A stretch of 34,148 nucleotides of DNA from Chara braunii (Eukaryota; Streptophyta; Charophyceae; Charales; Characeae), in the NCBI GenBank assembly GCA_003427395.1, contig BFEA01000244.1, forward strand, positions 115,106 to 149,253. The letters are read 5' to 3'. Position numbers and translations under genes: made by a program. The notes beneath the pieces were generated by a model. The model worked only from the letters and a program-made list of their open reading frames with translations, ran no database searches and was not told the DNA's origin. Below, in pieces: positions 1 to 9,339 of the stretch (its first letter is position 1; every line of letters begins with the position of its first letter).

Positions 1-83
<83 letters not shown>

Positions 84-135
84 GTCTATCTGTCTATCTA
101 TCTATCTATCTATCGATCTATCTATCGATCTATCT
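1..135. repeat. Compound microsatellite (TC)n-(TATC)n
   Basis: Pure TC dinucleotides run to about position 38 and then change to TATC tetranucleotides with a few TGTC and GATC variants up to about 134. It is low-complexity sequence with no coding content. The window begins inside it, so its full length is not visible. Confidence 0.98.
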
Positions 136-803
136 TACAGACGCACACACACATACACACACGACTCTCAGCCCACACCCTACGCTAGAAACACCTTCCC
201 CGACACGTTTGGGGGCTTGTGCAAACGCATCAAACGCGTTTAGTCGTGTTCATTGAACGAGCGTTCACCACGTTCAAAACATGAACGCGAAACACGCATT
301 ATTGAACGGACGGCAATGCAGATGGTATCCCAAACAAAAAAACCCTGACCCACCACTCTCTGCCAAAGACATCCAGACCTAGAAGAAAGGTTCCCTATCA
401 ATGCTACTTTCATTCCACACAGAAGTTGGATACTTCTTGTAGGTGCCTTGTAAGAACAACGATAACTGTGAATTGATTCAGCCCTTAACTAGTCTTTAGT
501 GACCTTACAGACCCATACACAGTCTCTGAGTATTTGCTTAGGCAAGTTAAACTATCGATTGAATAACGACAAGTATGAATTCATGTGCATTTGTGGGTGG
601 TAAATATGACCCAAAACAATACTTGCATATCTAGGATAAACTTGGAGCCAAAAACAAATGTGATAAAGCCCTGGCCCCCCGTCCTCCCCCTCCTCAGCAA
701 GGAAAATAACGAACATATTTGTTGCAAGGGTATTGACGGGTTGCGGGTTGGTCAATGGTCTGCTTGTTGGGATGGCGTATACTAGTTAAACACTTCATAT
801 CTT
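136..803. other. Non-genic stretch; GC-palindrome-rich patch and faint coding-like trace
   Basis: No gene can be supported here. Between about 195 and 310 there are many short words of the type AAACGCG, CGTTCA and GAACG in both orientations. They recall the subterminal words of the MITEs elsewhere in the window, but the MITE core is absent. From about 560 to 800 the sequence may be the eroded upstream part of the unknown coding family starting at 804, but I could not hold a reading frame through it. Confidence 0.4.
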
Positions 804-1238
804 GGGTCGAACTTTTGGTACCTTTAGGTGTTGTACTGTCTGCAGAAAGAGATTGAAGTAGATCATGTCGGCAGTGAGGAGGATGATAAGGAGCCTGAGG
901 ACGTTGTTGCTCCAACAAAGATGATTTACGCTTGGAACACTCTTTGTGTCATCCAATAATGGGCAACCCAAGACGAGAGTCACGTAAAGCTATGTGCATG
1001 GTTTTGCTTTGGAAAACTGAAGTTGTGGGCCTCCGTCATCATTGACTTCTATGGTCGAATTTGTGTGTTGAATCACAACACTACAGTTACGACGCTTTTT
1101 ACAGCCGTCAAGGTGGATGGTTGAAAAATAAAAGTTCATCTCGTTGTAAGGGAGGAGTACCGAGGTGTCACCCTCAGTCGCGCCGAAGCGTTTCATAACC
1201 CGATTCTTGTAGGTGCGTCTCTTAGGAAGGAGTTGTAG
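804..1238 (+). pseudogene. Unknown coding family, copy c (decayed)
   Basis: I do not recognise this protein. One frame runs from 804 to the TAG at 1236 and is interrupted by stops at about 825, 951 and 1122 (TGA). It aligns along its length with the minus-strand copy at 29534-30412. Shared landmarks in order are GSN(F/M)WYL, an acidic stretch ending in EDVV/EDMV, a KLC/KLY segment, VIIDFYGR (IIDYCGR in the other copy), a TLFTAVKVDG / TLLTATKLDG block, and a REEYRGVTL..AFHNP block. Conservation at the protein level across copies that differ at the DNA level suggests the family once coded for protein. No known domain was recognised. It could be an accessory retroelement ORF or a captured host gene. 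Confidence 0.55.
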
Positions 1239-1650
1239 TTAAGGGTCGATTGTTTGGTACATAGTCAGATGCACTACCTTTTCGATTAATTGCGATGGCA
1301 TATCATGGATAGTCAAATATAAGGATCATAATATAGAGGTTGTTTTCCAGAAAGAGGAATTACCCCCCTGTACTTGGACAAAAGTATATGATTGTCAGTA
1401 CTGTGAAGATGCGCATCCTTGGTAGGTCTTTCCACTGTTTCTTTGAGGAGATGTGTCTATTTCCACTTCTCTTGTCCTTCGCACAATTAGGAGTACGGAC
1501 AACCTATTACGAAGTGTGAATCTATTATCAGTTATCGGACCACCTGTAGGTCATTCCATTCTTCCTTTCAGTAGATGTGTGGGGCTTCACTTCATTATGA
1601 TGATCAATGTGTGACACATCCTCTGCGCGAAGCATAGATGGTCAACTACC
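1239..1650. other. Unassigned spacer between two copies of the unknown family
   Basis: This is about 410 bases with no ORF, repeat or RNA feature that I can support. It lies between two partial copies of the same coding family and may be the decayed downstream part of copy c. Confidence 0.4.
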
Positions 1651-1779
1651 GACAGGAGGCACGTAAAGCTATATGCCTTGTTTCACCTGGGAGAACCAGT
1701 TGTGCCTGCAGCAACCATCATTGATTCTTATGGTCTCATTCGAGTCTTGAATTGTAACATCATGATCATAACGCTGTAG
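1651..1779 (+). pseudogene. Unknown coding family, copy d (truncated)
   Basis: This is a 42-codon open stretch aligning with the middle of copy c at 970-1090: HVKLYAL, then ATIIDSYGLIRVLN, then IITL and a stop. The DNA is also similar, with a shared CACGTAAAGCTAT word at about 1658 and 980. It stops at the point where the other copies read TLFTAVKVD, because the repeat R begins there. It is therefore a truncated tandem-like copy about 675 bp downstream of copy c. Function is unknown. Confidence 0.5.
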
Positions 1780-2595
1780 AGGCAGAAACCCTAACAAGGG
1801 TATCTGTCTGGTGTTTTTAAATGTTGAACGATGTCCGACTTGGTGAAAGGTTGTCTAGGTTTCATAACTTGATGTGATTGATTATCTACCGGAAGTTTAT
1901 TCAAACCTAACCTTTGACTTAGAGATAAACGTTTTTAACCATTAGTCCAGACGCCTGTGGCGCCCAAGAGTAATGACGGTAGCCGGCAGTTTCTAGCAGG
2001 GCCAATGTGGTATGTTGATGCGGAAAAGCTAGACCTAGACCTGTTCTACCTAAAATAATGTCGCGTGGCTTTAGAGCCCAAGTAGGCTGAAACGGACAAC
2101 CGCGTTGGGTATGGGCTCACGATGTGGGCGAAAAGGGATGCCTATTTATTAACTTTTTTTAGGTCACCTGATCGGATGTCCGGGGCCCCCCTGACCGTCC
2201 GGGGTTGTCCGCTCGGACAACCGATCGGACATCCTCCCTTGGCCGACCGTCCAAGCCCGAACGGCAAAAAAAAAAAAAAAAAAATTCAAAAAAAAATCTA
2301 AAAAAACACTATGTTATGCATAAACATAAACTGAACAACTTTTGCCTTGGGATCATATCGAAATTCATTGTGAATTTTAAAATAAAAAATAAAATTAAAG
2401 GCACCCCCAATTTTTTTTAATTTTTTTCGTGCATTTAATTGCTAAAAATGGAGTTGTCCGGGCCCGGACTTCCGGGACCCCCCTGACTGTCCAGCCATGA
2501 TGTCTTGCCATCGGACAACTGGTAACATAGCTTTTTTTTAATCATTCGGCCCGCAGGATTTGATTTCACACCGAGGGCCTAATAAAAGATGCTAT
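1780..2595 (+). repeat. Dispersed repeat R, copy 1 (split by a MITE)
   Basis: After removal of the insertion at 2161-2538 this is about 436 bp and aligns with 10913-11342. Shared segments include GGCAGAAACC at the left end, TTGGTGAAAGGTT, AGTCCAGACGC, a hairpin around the GCGCCC word, CCTAAAATAATGT, and GCAGGATTTGATT..CACACCGAGGGCC at the right end. The second copy lies immediately upstream of the Penelope-like ORF1. The sequence downstream of this copy differs, so R is either a separate repeat or a shared terminal or 5' part of that element. Confidence 0.75.
2161..2530 (+). mobile_element. hAT-like non-autonomous element (MITE 1), 370 bp
   Basis: The insertion is exposed by comparison with the second R copy, where CTTTTTTTT at about 11288 is uninterrupted. 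Here an 8-bp CTTTTTTT occurs at 2153-2160 and again at 2531-2538. Ends are imperfect inverted repeats: AGGTCACCTGATCGGATG inside the left end and CTATGTTACCAGTTGTCCGA reading in from the right. Subterminal GGACAAC / GTTGTCCG words occur at both ends. The AT-rich middle contains the core shared with the other MITEs (TATGTTATG, then AACAACTTTTGCCTTGG). There is no transposase. An 8-bp duplication is typical of hAT elements. Confidence 0.75.
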
Positions 2596-2599
2596 GGCC

Positions 2600-2743
2600 T
2601 TGGGAACCAGCCCGAGCCATGGACGGGCAACCTGCTATGAGAGGAGGGCAGGCAGGCAAGGCCTGCCTGGCCGCAAGCTTACGGGCTACTGGGAAAAAAA
2701 CCCTTCATATAGAAGGGTTGCTCCTGCTTTACCAGAAGCAGGA
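2600..2743. other. Cluster of three perfect hairpins
   Basis: Three perfect stem-loops lie close together: 9-bp arms CAGGCAGGC / GCCTGCCTG at 2649-2669 with a 3-nt loop, 8-bp arms AACCCTTC / GAAGGGTT at 2699-2719, and 8-bp arms TCCTGCTT / AAGCAGGA at 2722-2743. A weaker GCCCG / CGGGC pair lies near 2611-2628. The last hairpin ends at the start of a tRNA-like segment. This arrangement could be a structured RNA or the 5' part of a SINE. No family is recognised. Confidence 0.55.
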
Positions 2744-2815
2744 CATAGCCCAATAGGTAACGCATCAAACTCTCGCGTAGCAGACACCGAGATCGAGTCC
2801 AAAACGCCCTACTAT
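2744..2815 (+). repeat. tRNA-like SINE head with pol III A and B boxes
   Basis: An A-box-like TAGCCCAATAGG occurs at 2746-2757 and a B-box-like AGATCGAGTCC at 2790-2800. The 32-base gap is normal for tRNA-derived internal promoters. The stems do not form a good cloverleaf, so this is unlikely to be a functional tRNA gene. A tRNA-derived SINE head is the simplest reading. Its 3' end is unclear. Confidence 0.45.
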
Positions 2816-3130
2816 GGGTCTGCTGCGTTTAGTGGGAGCAACTTGGAAATCACTAATCGCGCAAAGCAATTTTGACCGTAAGATCGAGAAGATCACGCGG
2901 CCGATAATCGATCGCGAGGGATTGACAATACCCCTTCGTAAGGACGACACGCATAAATTGAAAAAAAAAAGGACCGATTTTTTTTCCATCAAATCCAGTA
3001 GGATTCGAACTTGGGCCTATATTTCAGAAGACATCGTCGAAAAGCCACGTGAGGATATGTTCAATAGGAGAAAAAAAAAAAAAAACCTAAAACGTAAATC
3101 GAACGTGAAGCCCCATATGGCGATGTTAGA
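2816..3130. other. Unassigned, possibly SINE body
   Basis: There is no supportable gene. GGATTCGAACTTGGG at about 3001-3015 is the reverse complement of a strong B box (GTTCGAATCC), so a second, minus-strand tRNA-like fragment may be present, but no A box is convincing. A run of A lies at about 3070-3085. Confidence 0.3.
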
Positions 3131-3758
3131 AGTGACTGGGGAACTGCGCCTCGGCTCTGGGTGGCCGATAATATACTTCTGGGTTCTCTTATTGCTGACG
3201 TTTCTCCATCCTTGCGATATGTGTTTGAGGCCACGCGGGGCGCTTTGTTATGGACCATTTGGAAAGCGCGGAATGAAGCTATTTGGCATGGTAATCGAAG
3301 TACGCTGGTTGAATTGCAACTTCGTGCTAAGCATGCTCTTAGATTAGCGATATAGATAGATTGGCGACGCAAAGTTTCTTTTGTTTCATCGCCGGCTAAG
3401 GGTATTGCTTGGTTTTAAGAACATTGGGCGGCTCACCCGTTGTTGGTCAGAGTAGATAGAGTGTCTTCTTCTTTTGCATTTGGTGCCTTCTTGTGCCCTG
3501 GGTAGGTTGTTGCAACAGGGTTTTGTGGGTGGCATCTGCTGCCTTTGGTAGTCTAGGCAGGTGCAGGATTTAAACGAAGGTGCAAAGAAAGTGTTTACAG
3601 GGACGGGGCTCCGAGCTCCCGGTGGGGTGGGACAACCTGGCTGTCCTTGATGATCGTTCTGTGATGATGTGTTTCGCCTTGGGCACTGGGCCATGGTAAT
3701 AAAAATTTGATTCTTCGAAAAAAAAAAAAAAAAAAAAAAAAAAAGTGACTGGGGAACT
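3131..3758 (+). mobile_element. 5'-truncated LINE (plant L1-like) with poly(A) tail and 15-bp TSD
   Basis: The 15-mer AGTGACTGGGGAACT occurs at 3131-3145 and again at 3744-3758. Between them lies about 598 bp ending in a long poly(A) run (about 3718-3743). This is the hallmark of target-primed retrotransposition. The insert opens directly into an open frame (about 3149-3355) containing LLWTIWKARNEAIWHG. That motif is typical of the C-terminal zinc-binding (zf-RVT) part of plant L1 reverse transcriptases, followed by a short non-coding 3' end. Only the last roughly 65 residues of the ORF remain, as expected for 5' truncation. Removing the insert rejoins ACTGGGGA and TCCCCAGT into a palindrome, which supports the boundaries. 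Confidence 0.9.
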
Positions 3759-3949
3759 TTAGTCCCCAGTGCACTTGAGGGTGCCCGTTCTGAACGGGCG
3801 ACCGTTTTTTAGACGAGGTTCCTTTTCTTTTTATTTTTATTTTTTTTTTCCTTCTTAGATTTTTTTAAGTTTTTAAATTTGTTCTAGATTCTCTTTATTT
3901 ATATTTGTTTCTAGATTCTTTAATTTCTTTTAAATTTTCTTTTTCTTTT
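3759..3949. other. Palindrome and T-rich stretch before the long LTR
   Basis: A perfect GCCCGTTC-T-GAACGGGC palindrome lies at 3783-3799, followed by T-rich low-complexity sequence. It is of the same type as the palindromes inside the LTR that follows, so the true LTR start may be further left than 3950. Confidence 0.4.
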
Positions 3950-4068
3950 TGTTCGTAAATGTGCTAAGGTGCTCGTTCGTTTTAACGAACGGGCTTGTAC
4001 TCCTAGCGTTCACATCACCGAAATCAAATGAATCTACACTAAAATTCGGAACTATACACTACACTAGT

Positions 4069-4102
4069 GTGTGTGTGTGTATGTGTGTCACAGTGTGTGT
4101 GT

Positions 4103-4159
<57 letters not shown>

Positions 4160-4193
4160 TGTGTGAGAGAGAGAGAGAAAAAAAAAAAAAAAA
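4069..4193. repeat. (GT)n-(GA)n-(A)n compound microsatellite in LTR X
   Basis: GT dinucleotides with rare interruptions run to about 4165, then GA, then a poly(A) run. The equivalent place in LTR Y (15100-15165) has a shorter GT run and a GA/GC-rich run, so the tract is an expandable part of the LTR. Confidence 0.95.
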
Positions 4194-4665
4194 CTCCTAC
4201 CTGACAGTTGACCCCACGCTACTTACATCGATGGGGTGAGCAAAATTGAATGAATCTTCAGCCCGAACATGGGCATATACGCCGTCAGTTGGGCAGTGGT
4301 TGCTCCACTACTGTGGTTGCGCCCGTTGGAACGGGCGTAATGGTACCAAACTGTTTCGTCAGATTTTCACCAACGCATCAGGTGGTTGAGATCCTGATAG
4401 TGTGAATGTGGGTGTGTATGGGTAGGATAAGCAAAATCAAATGAATCCATCGCTAAAGCATGAAAATATACACCGCCACAGTTTATTGGGTCCCCCCCTC
4501 TCTGTTGCGCCTTACTGTAATTGCGCCCATTCGTTATGAATGGGCAGCAACTACTTGAACTGGCGCCCGAACGTGGCACCTGTAGCGAACCAGGTTCGGG
4601 CACACTAGGGGGTAGAAGACCCTGTTGAGCTTGACTTTAGTTCGACATTGTGAAATGATGTTAAG

Positions 4666-4668
<3 letters not shown>

Positions 4669-4703
<35 letters not shown>

Positions 4704-4722
4704 NTTTTTTTTTTTTTTTTTT
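4669..4722. repeat. Long poly(T) tract containing an N
   Basis: More than 50 T in a row with one ambiguous base at 4704. LTR Y has a shorter T run in the same context (15663-15686). Confidence 0.97.
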
Positions 4723-5134
4723 AATCTCCTTTTTCCCTTACTGAGGGAAAATGAGGTTGCTGCTGAAAAGCAGCAGAAGGTGAGTGTGTGTGTGCCCCTG
4801 GCCGATGTAGAGGTCAGGTTCTCAGGTGGTTTGTTGCATCTTGTGCATGAAACCAAATAGGGAGCTGGCTCTGAGTTTGAAGAGGTTTAGGGGGGAAATG
4901 CATTGCTGAGGTGGGGCCTCAACAATAGCAGATCAACAAGGGAGGGGTTGGATACAACCATCCCTTGGTACACTAATACCAGAACATAAGCCTGGTCCTT
5001 TTCCTAATGAATGGACCTGATATTTTGAACAAGGTAGGGTTGGTAGATGCTCTTAATCCACTTGGAGATCAAGGGCTCATCCCGAGCTCGAACTTTTGGC
5101 TGAGGGCTCAGGCTGCTACCACTACCTCCCTCAA

Positions 5135-5143
5135 CTATATAAG
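5135..5143 (+). promoter_or_regulatory. Putative TATA box of LTR X
   Basis: CTATATAAG lies in the conserved context CCTCCCTCAACTATATAAGC. The same site is at 16074-16082 in LTR Y. A related TATAAAAG lies at about 33589-33596 on the minus strand in LTR Z. Retention of a TATA element at matching positions in three diverged copies supports it as the U3/R promoter. Confidence 0.6.
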
Positions 5144-8100
5144 CAGCCCCCAACTGCCTCAAACTTGTGAGGCAGTGATGCTGCTTGTTAGGAAACAAAT
5201 GTTGTATCTGTTGAGGGGAGAGGTTGTTAGAGTCCGAGAAGAACAAGGTCCAGAACGAGACTATGGTGGTCTGTAAGTGAAGGGGAAGGAGATGGTGCTC
5301 TGCATAGCACGGTGAAGTACAGGGGAGGTGCTGCTGGAGTTGTGAGTAGAGTGGCGGTAGTCATAGCTGGCAGCCATACTCTTAGTGGTGGTGTGTGGCC
5401 ACGTCGATGGTAAAACCTTCATAAAGGAAGGTGGTGCAGGACTGCCACGTTGACGTCAAGGCCTTCCTAAGGGAAGATGCTGCCGAAATTGTGACACGAC
5501 GGTGATTTTCTTTTTTAATGAAGCAACGGGGGAGATATTATCAGACTATTGACGCATGGACTGCTAGGCGTTGTAAGGGGAAGGTGCTGTCCAATTGTCG
5601 ACACGTCAACGACACTCTTTCTGAGGGGAAGTGCTGTTAAAATTTTGCGGTAGAGTGGTCTCCTATTATTTTGTGCGAGTGGGCGGTGGTGCTTCCCGAC
5701 AATCGTGCTACATGTTTTGACGGTGCGGTGAGCGTCAGTCCACTTTTATTTTTTTGAGGTGCGTGGCAGTGGTGGACCATTCTGGCATGATTCGGCAGTA
5801 GTACCGGCGCTGGTGTACATTTGAGATCATGCAGCAGTGGTGTGTGGACCAGTGGCACAAAGAGAGTGTGAAGTGAGTGCACTCAACGGTGGCTATTTGA
5901 GTTGTGATACTTGTGGTTTCTGCTAAGGGCCGCCTTTATTTGTTTTGTGGTGCACGGTGCGAGCGGTTTTAAGTTCTGGACCATCTGGTGCGTCGGGGAG
6001 CTATTGTGGGACTACCAAGATCCATTTTGAGACCGAGTGCGACCAACTTGGGGTCGGATGCAATAATCGGAAGAGGCTTGGGCCTGCGGTTTGTTCTGGG
6101 ACCATCTTTGGGGGACGTGGTGCCATTAGGACGTCGGGATTGTGTGAGACTTAATTTTGAGGACATCCTCTTTCAAGGTTATCTCACTTAGGTCTCTTCG
6201 ATGGGCCCAACTTTTAGACGTGGACCGCCTTTCAATCGAACAACCACAACTGAGGGAGTTGTAAGCCACATACTTCAAGGTTCGACGACGATCGTCTTTT
6301 CAAATTTGGGATATTACTCGGTTTTCTTGAGTGAGTCGATTCAAACTTCACTCAAGGTCAGTTGATTAACTAAGATTTCCCTTCACACCTATATGAACCC
6401 ACATTTTGCTTGACCTTGTTATTTTGAATGTTTGAAAGAAAACACAGAGGAAAGTTGTGCGAATCATTCATGTGAATGGAAAGGTCCGACTTTAGTATGG
6501 GGTCACATTGGTTTCTTTTGAACATGTTTTTTTTTTGCGTGTTGTGCAGGAAGGTAGAAAAATGCTTGCAATGGAGTTTGATCTATGCCTATTTAAGACA
6601 GATGAAAAAAAATCGTCTTCCTTTTACTTACTACATGTAAGTTTGTAAAAAATATTTTATCGTTTTCAAAAAGGTTAATTTAGAGTGCATCGAAAGAAAT
6701 GTTTGTTTCAAATAAATAACACGAAGTTAAACTAACTTAGTTTTTTCCTAGGATTGACTCTTTCAATCCCGAATAACCTTATCTACCTATTCCTGTCCAC
6801 ATTATTCTCATTCTTATCTCCTTTGACTTATTTTTCGTTCAAGTTACCCCGAACATAAGAGAAACGAGAGTAAATGGAACCCTGCGGCAAACATGTCCTC
6901 TCTCTAGGAAGCATTACAGGCGGGGGTTTATATGCTTTTGAAGTCGGCCTTGTAATCGACTTATACTAAACCCGATTCGTCGGGGGTGACACTTTGCCAA
7001 TTCGGTGGTGATGACCCAACCTCGGAGATCTAAGTCTCCGGGCTCAGGCGAGGGGAAGGAGTATCCACAAATCACTTCCTAGAGCGTTAGGCGAGTGACG
7101 ACGCATAGTGGGCAAACCCTCACTGAGTCCCGGGCGATGTGGGGGCTGATTTAATGTCCTTTGCGGGTGGTCACCTTAGGTGTCACCGTTCGAATAAACG
7201 TTGGAGACATAAGAAGCTCCAACTCGCAAGGAGTCGATAATGAAGGTGATGATTATCTTTGCGCAGTGATAAGGACTACGGGTTTGTTTTGAGTATCCTA
7301 AATTCATAATGAAAAAGGTGGATACTTTATCATTCGAGGAAAGAAAAAAGTAGTTATTGTCCATGAGGACAAGGCAACCGACAAAAAAATATTTGCTAAA
7401 TGATACCTTTCTCCAAGCGACTGCATATGTTACGGCGGTGCCGAGAGATCAAACTTCGGGCAGGAATTTGATCACTTGTAGGCATGTACAATAGCAGTGA
7501 AATTTACTTGCCGAAGTCACTCGTGGTAATTTTTGCAGGTGTGTCTGTGGATCTATCCATACGTCTAATGTTAGGTTGTTTTTTTCCTCAATCAAAAGTG
7601 AGTGTCCGCCACGGAAGTGCCGGAATCAAACCAATTCGGTCATATGGGCTGGGAAAGAAAACTTCAGCAGATCATCTCATCAAGTGGAAAGCCAATCAAG
7701 GTCGGCGTCTGCGTCAGTTTGGTGTTTTTTCCAACTCGGTCTGAACCAATCTTGCTCGATTGGATATAAGGTTTATTGATTTTATTTGTTTTGCTTTCAA
7801 AGAGTTATGAAGAGGCCAGGATTATCTGATGGGTTTCATGCTTGGTTAGGACCATCTTAATCGACCTACGTTCGATCGTACTTAGGAGATCAGAGCCTTA
7901 GGGAACGGACAACGTTCTGGTTCATTGGGTGTTTAACTAAGCGTACCTATACTGCAGAGAACGAGTAAACGCCCTCGACTGACCTACCTCTGCAACTACA
8001 CATAAAAACTTTCGCATGTGAGTCAATAGCTCGGTAGGGATACGCCCCTGAGGGTGGTGACAACCCCTTAGGGAAGGTAAGTTGTGCCCCACAGGAACCT

Positions 8101-8310
8101 ATCCTGTCGTAGAGGACCTCAAGAAATACAGCTGGCGCACCGACTAGAGCGGCGGAGGGACGACCCGACCACGTCCGTCTTGGCGGTTCGCGATGATTCT
8201 TTACACCATCCTCAAATTGTCTCTTGGTTTTGTTTTTGTTTTCTCCTGCGTGACACGGTCGGGAGGGCTCTCGCCTTTGCGAAAAGACAGAAGCCGATTC
8301 ACTCGACAGG

Positions 8311-8328
8311 TGGCGCTGTTGCCGGGGA
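8311..8328 (+). other. Primer binding site, tRNA-Asp type
   Basis: TGGCGCTGTTGCCGGGGA starts two bases after the LTR end. It differs by one base from the complement of the 3' end of plant tRNA-Asp(GTC) including CCA, the primer used by many plant Athila/Tat-type Ty3/Gypsy elements. This marks X as a 5' LTR and fixes the retroelement orientation. Confidence 0.85.
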
Positions 8329-8527
8329 TAAAAACTATCTACCGTTGCCACTAGTGGAACGATACTCATGTATGTTATTTTTCTGATGGATTATTTGATT
8401 ACCTTCTGACTTTCCAAAATTCATTATTTTATTGTCATTGATCCATTTTTCGTTGTTTTGAAGCTCTATGTCCTAAAGTGCTAATTTTATTCTGAGGATT
8501 TATCCTGAATATTTCAGTTGGATATAT
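8329..8527. other. AT-rich leader after the PBS
   Basis: There is no ORF or gag-like motif. It continues after the MITE at 9340, so it is the start of a long untranslated or decayed internal region. Confidence 0.5.
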
Positions 8528-8660
8528 ATTATTGTCAGGGTTGTCGGCGTTCGGGACGGACCGAACGCCCGAACCCGAACGCCCGAACCCGAACGCCCGA
8601 ACCCGAACGCCCGAACGTACGGGACCCCTTCGGGAGGCGTTCGGCCGTTCGGGCCGAACA

Positions 8661-8701
<41 letters not shown>

Positions 8702-9339
8702 TCAAAAATTCCCAAAAAAAAAATATGTTATGGAGAAAAATAAACNAAACAACATTTGCCTGGGCACTACATCCAAATTCTTTACCAAATTTGAATTAAA
8801 AATCAAATACAGAAAATAAACACTATGATGAAAATAAGAAAAAATAAAAAGAGAATTAAAATGAGTGAGTGTGCCAGCACCTTTTCGACACCGCCATCTT
8901 TGCTGATTTTTAATTACTTTTTGGCATTGACAGATGCCCTGAAAATTTACAGATATGTAGTTTGCATAATCAATAACTCGTTAAAAAACTTTAAAAAAAG
9001 TAATAAAATTGTTTAGGCCCCGAAATAAAGTGAAAACAAAAAGTTAAAAGTGAAAAAAAACAAAATAGTGAGTGGGCGAACACGTTTTGACACCCCCATC
9101 TTTGACGATTTGTCATGTTTTTTTGGCTCAACAGAATGGCTTCAGGCGTGTAGGCTACATTATAGAGAACTCACAAAAAAAAACTCAGAAAAACAAACTC
9201 ATTTTTAGGCCCTGAAATTTTTTTTGGCGGGGGTCAAACACCTCCAGGTTCGGCCCCCGAACGGGACCCCGAACGCCCGAACGTTCGGGGGCCAGCACGG
9301 GGGCCCCCGAACGTTCGGTCAGGTAACCCTGATTATTGT
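8528..9339 (+). mobile_element. hAT-like MITE 2 (796 bp) with perfect 8-bp TSD
   Basis: ATTATTGT at 8528-8535 is repeated exactly at 9332-9339. The element (8536-9331) starts CAGGGTTGTC and ends with the complement of CAGGGTTACC, giving a 7-bp perfect terminal inverted repeat of the CAGGG type seen in hAT elements. Inside are a 14-bp minisatellite of CGCCCGAACCCGAA (about 8565-8616), palindromic GTTCGG/CCGAAC words near both ends, a long poly(A), the family core (about 8720-8800) and an imperfect tandem duplication of about 204 bp (starting near 8863 and 9067). It is non-autonomous, with no transposase. Confidence 0.88.

Larger units (their letters stand above)
3950..8308 (+). mobile_element. 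Long LTR (copy X), Ty3/Gypsy Tat/Athila-like
   Basis: This stretch is repeated, with perhaps 20-25% divergence by eye, at 15000-19233 on the same strand and at 30546-34148 and 21152-21500 on the minus strand. The shared right end is CTCGACA in X, Y and W, and CTTGACA in Z, consistent with an LTR ending in CA. A primer binding site begins two bases later. A TATA box lies at about 5135. Upstream of it are GT-rich microsatellites, palindromes and reiterated GAATGAATC units (U3-like). The left boundary is inferred from where X and Y stop aligning (TGTTCGT) and is uncertain, and no target duplication was confirmed. At about 4.3 kb it is a very long LTR. It contains no credible ORF. Confidence 0.7.

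Noticed and set aside
2746-2800. Functional tRNA gene
   Set aside because: A and B boxes are present but acceptor and anticodon stems do not pair well.
3949-4239. 96-codon frame rich in Val and Cys
   Set aside because: It is a translation of the GT microsatellite.
7947-8369. 140-codon minus-strand frame across the LTR end
   Set aside because: It is antisense to the LTR and PBS and is not conserved as an open frame in Y or Z.
8565-8616. Telomere-like CCCGAA repeats
   Set aside because: The 14-bp unit lies inside a MITE with clear ends and does not match a plant telomere repeat.
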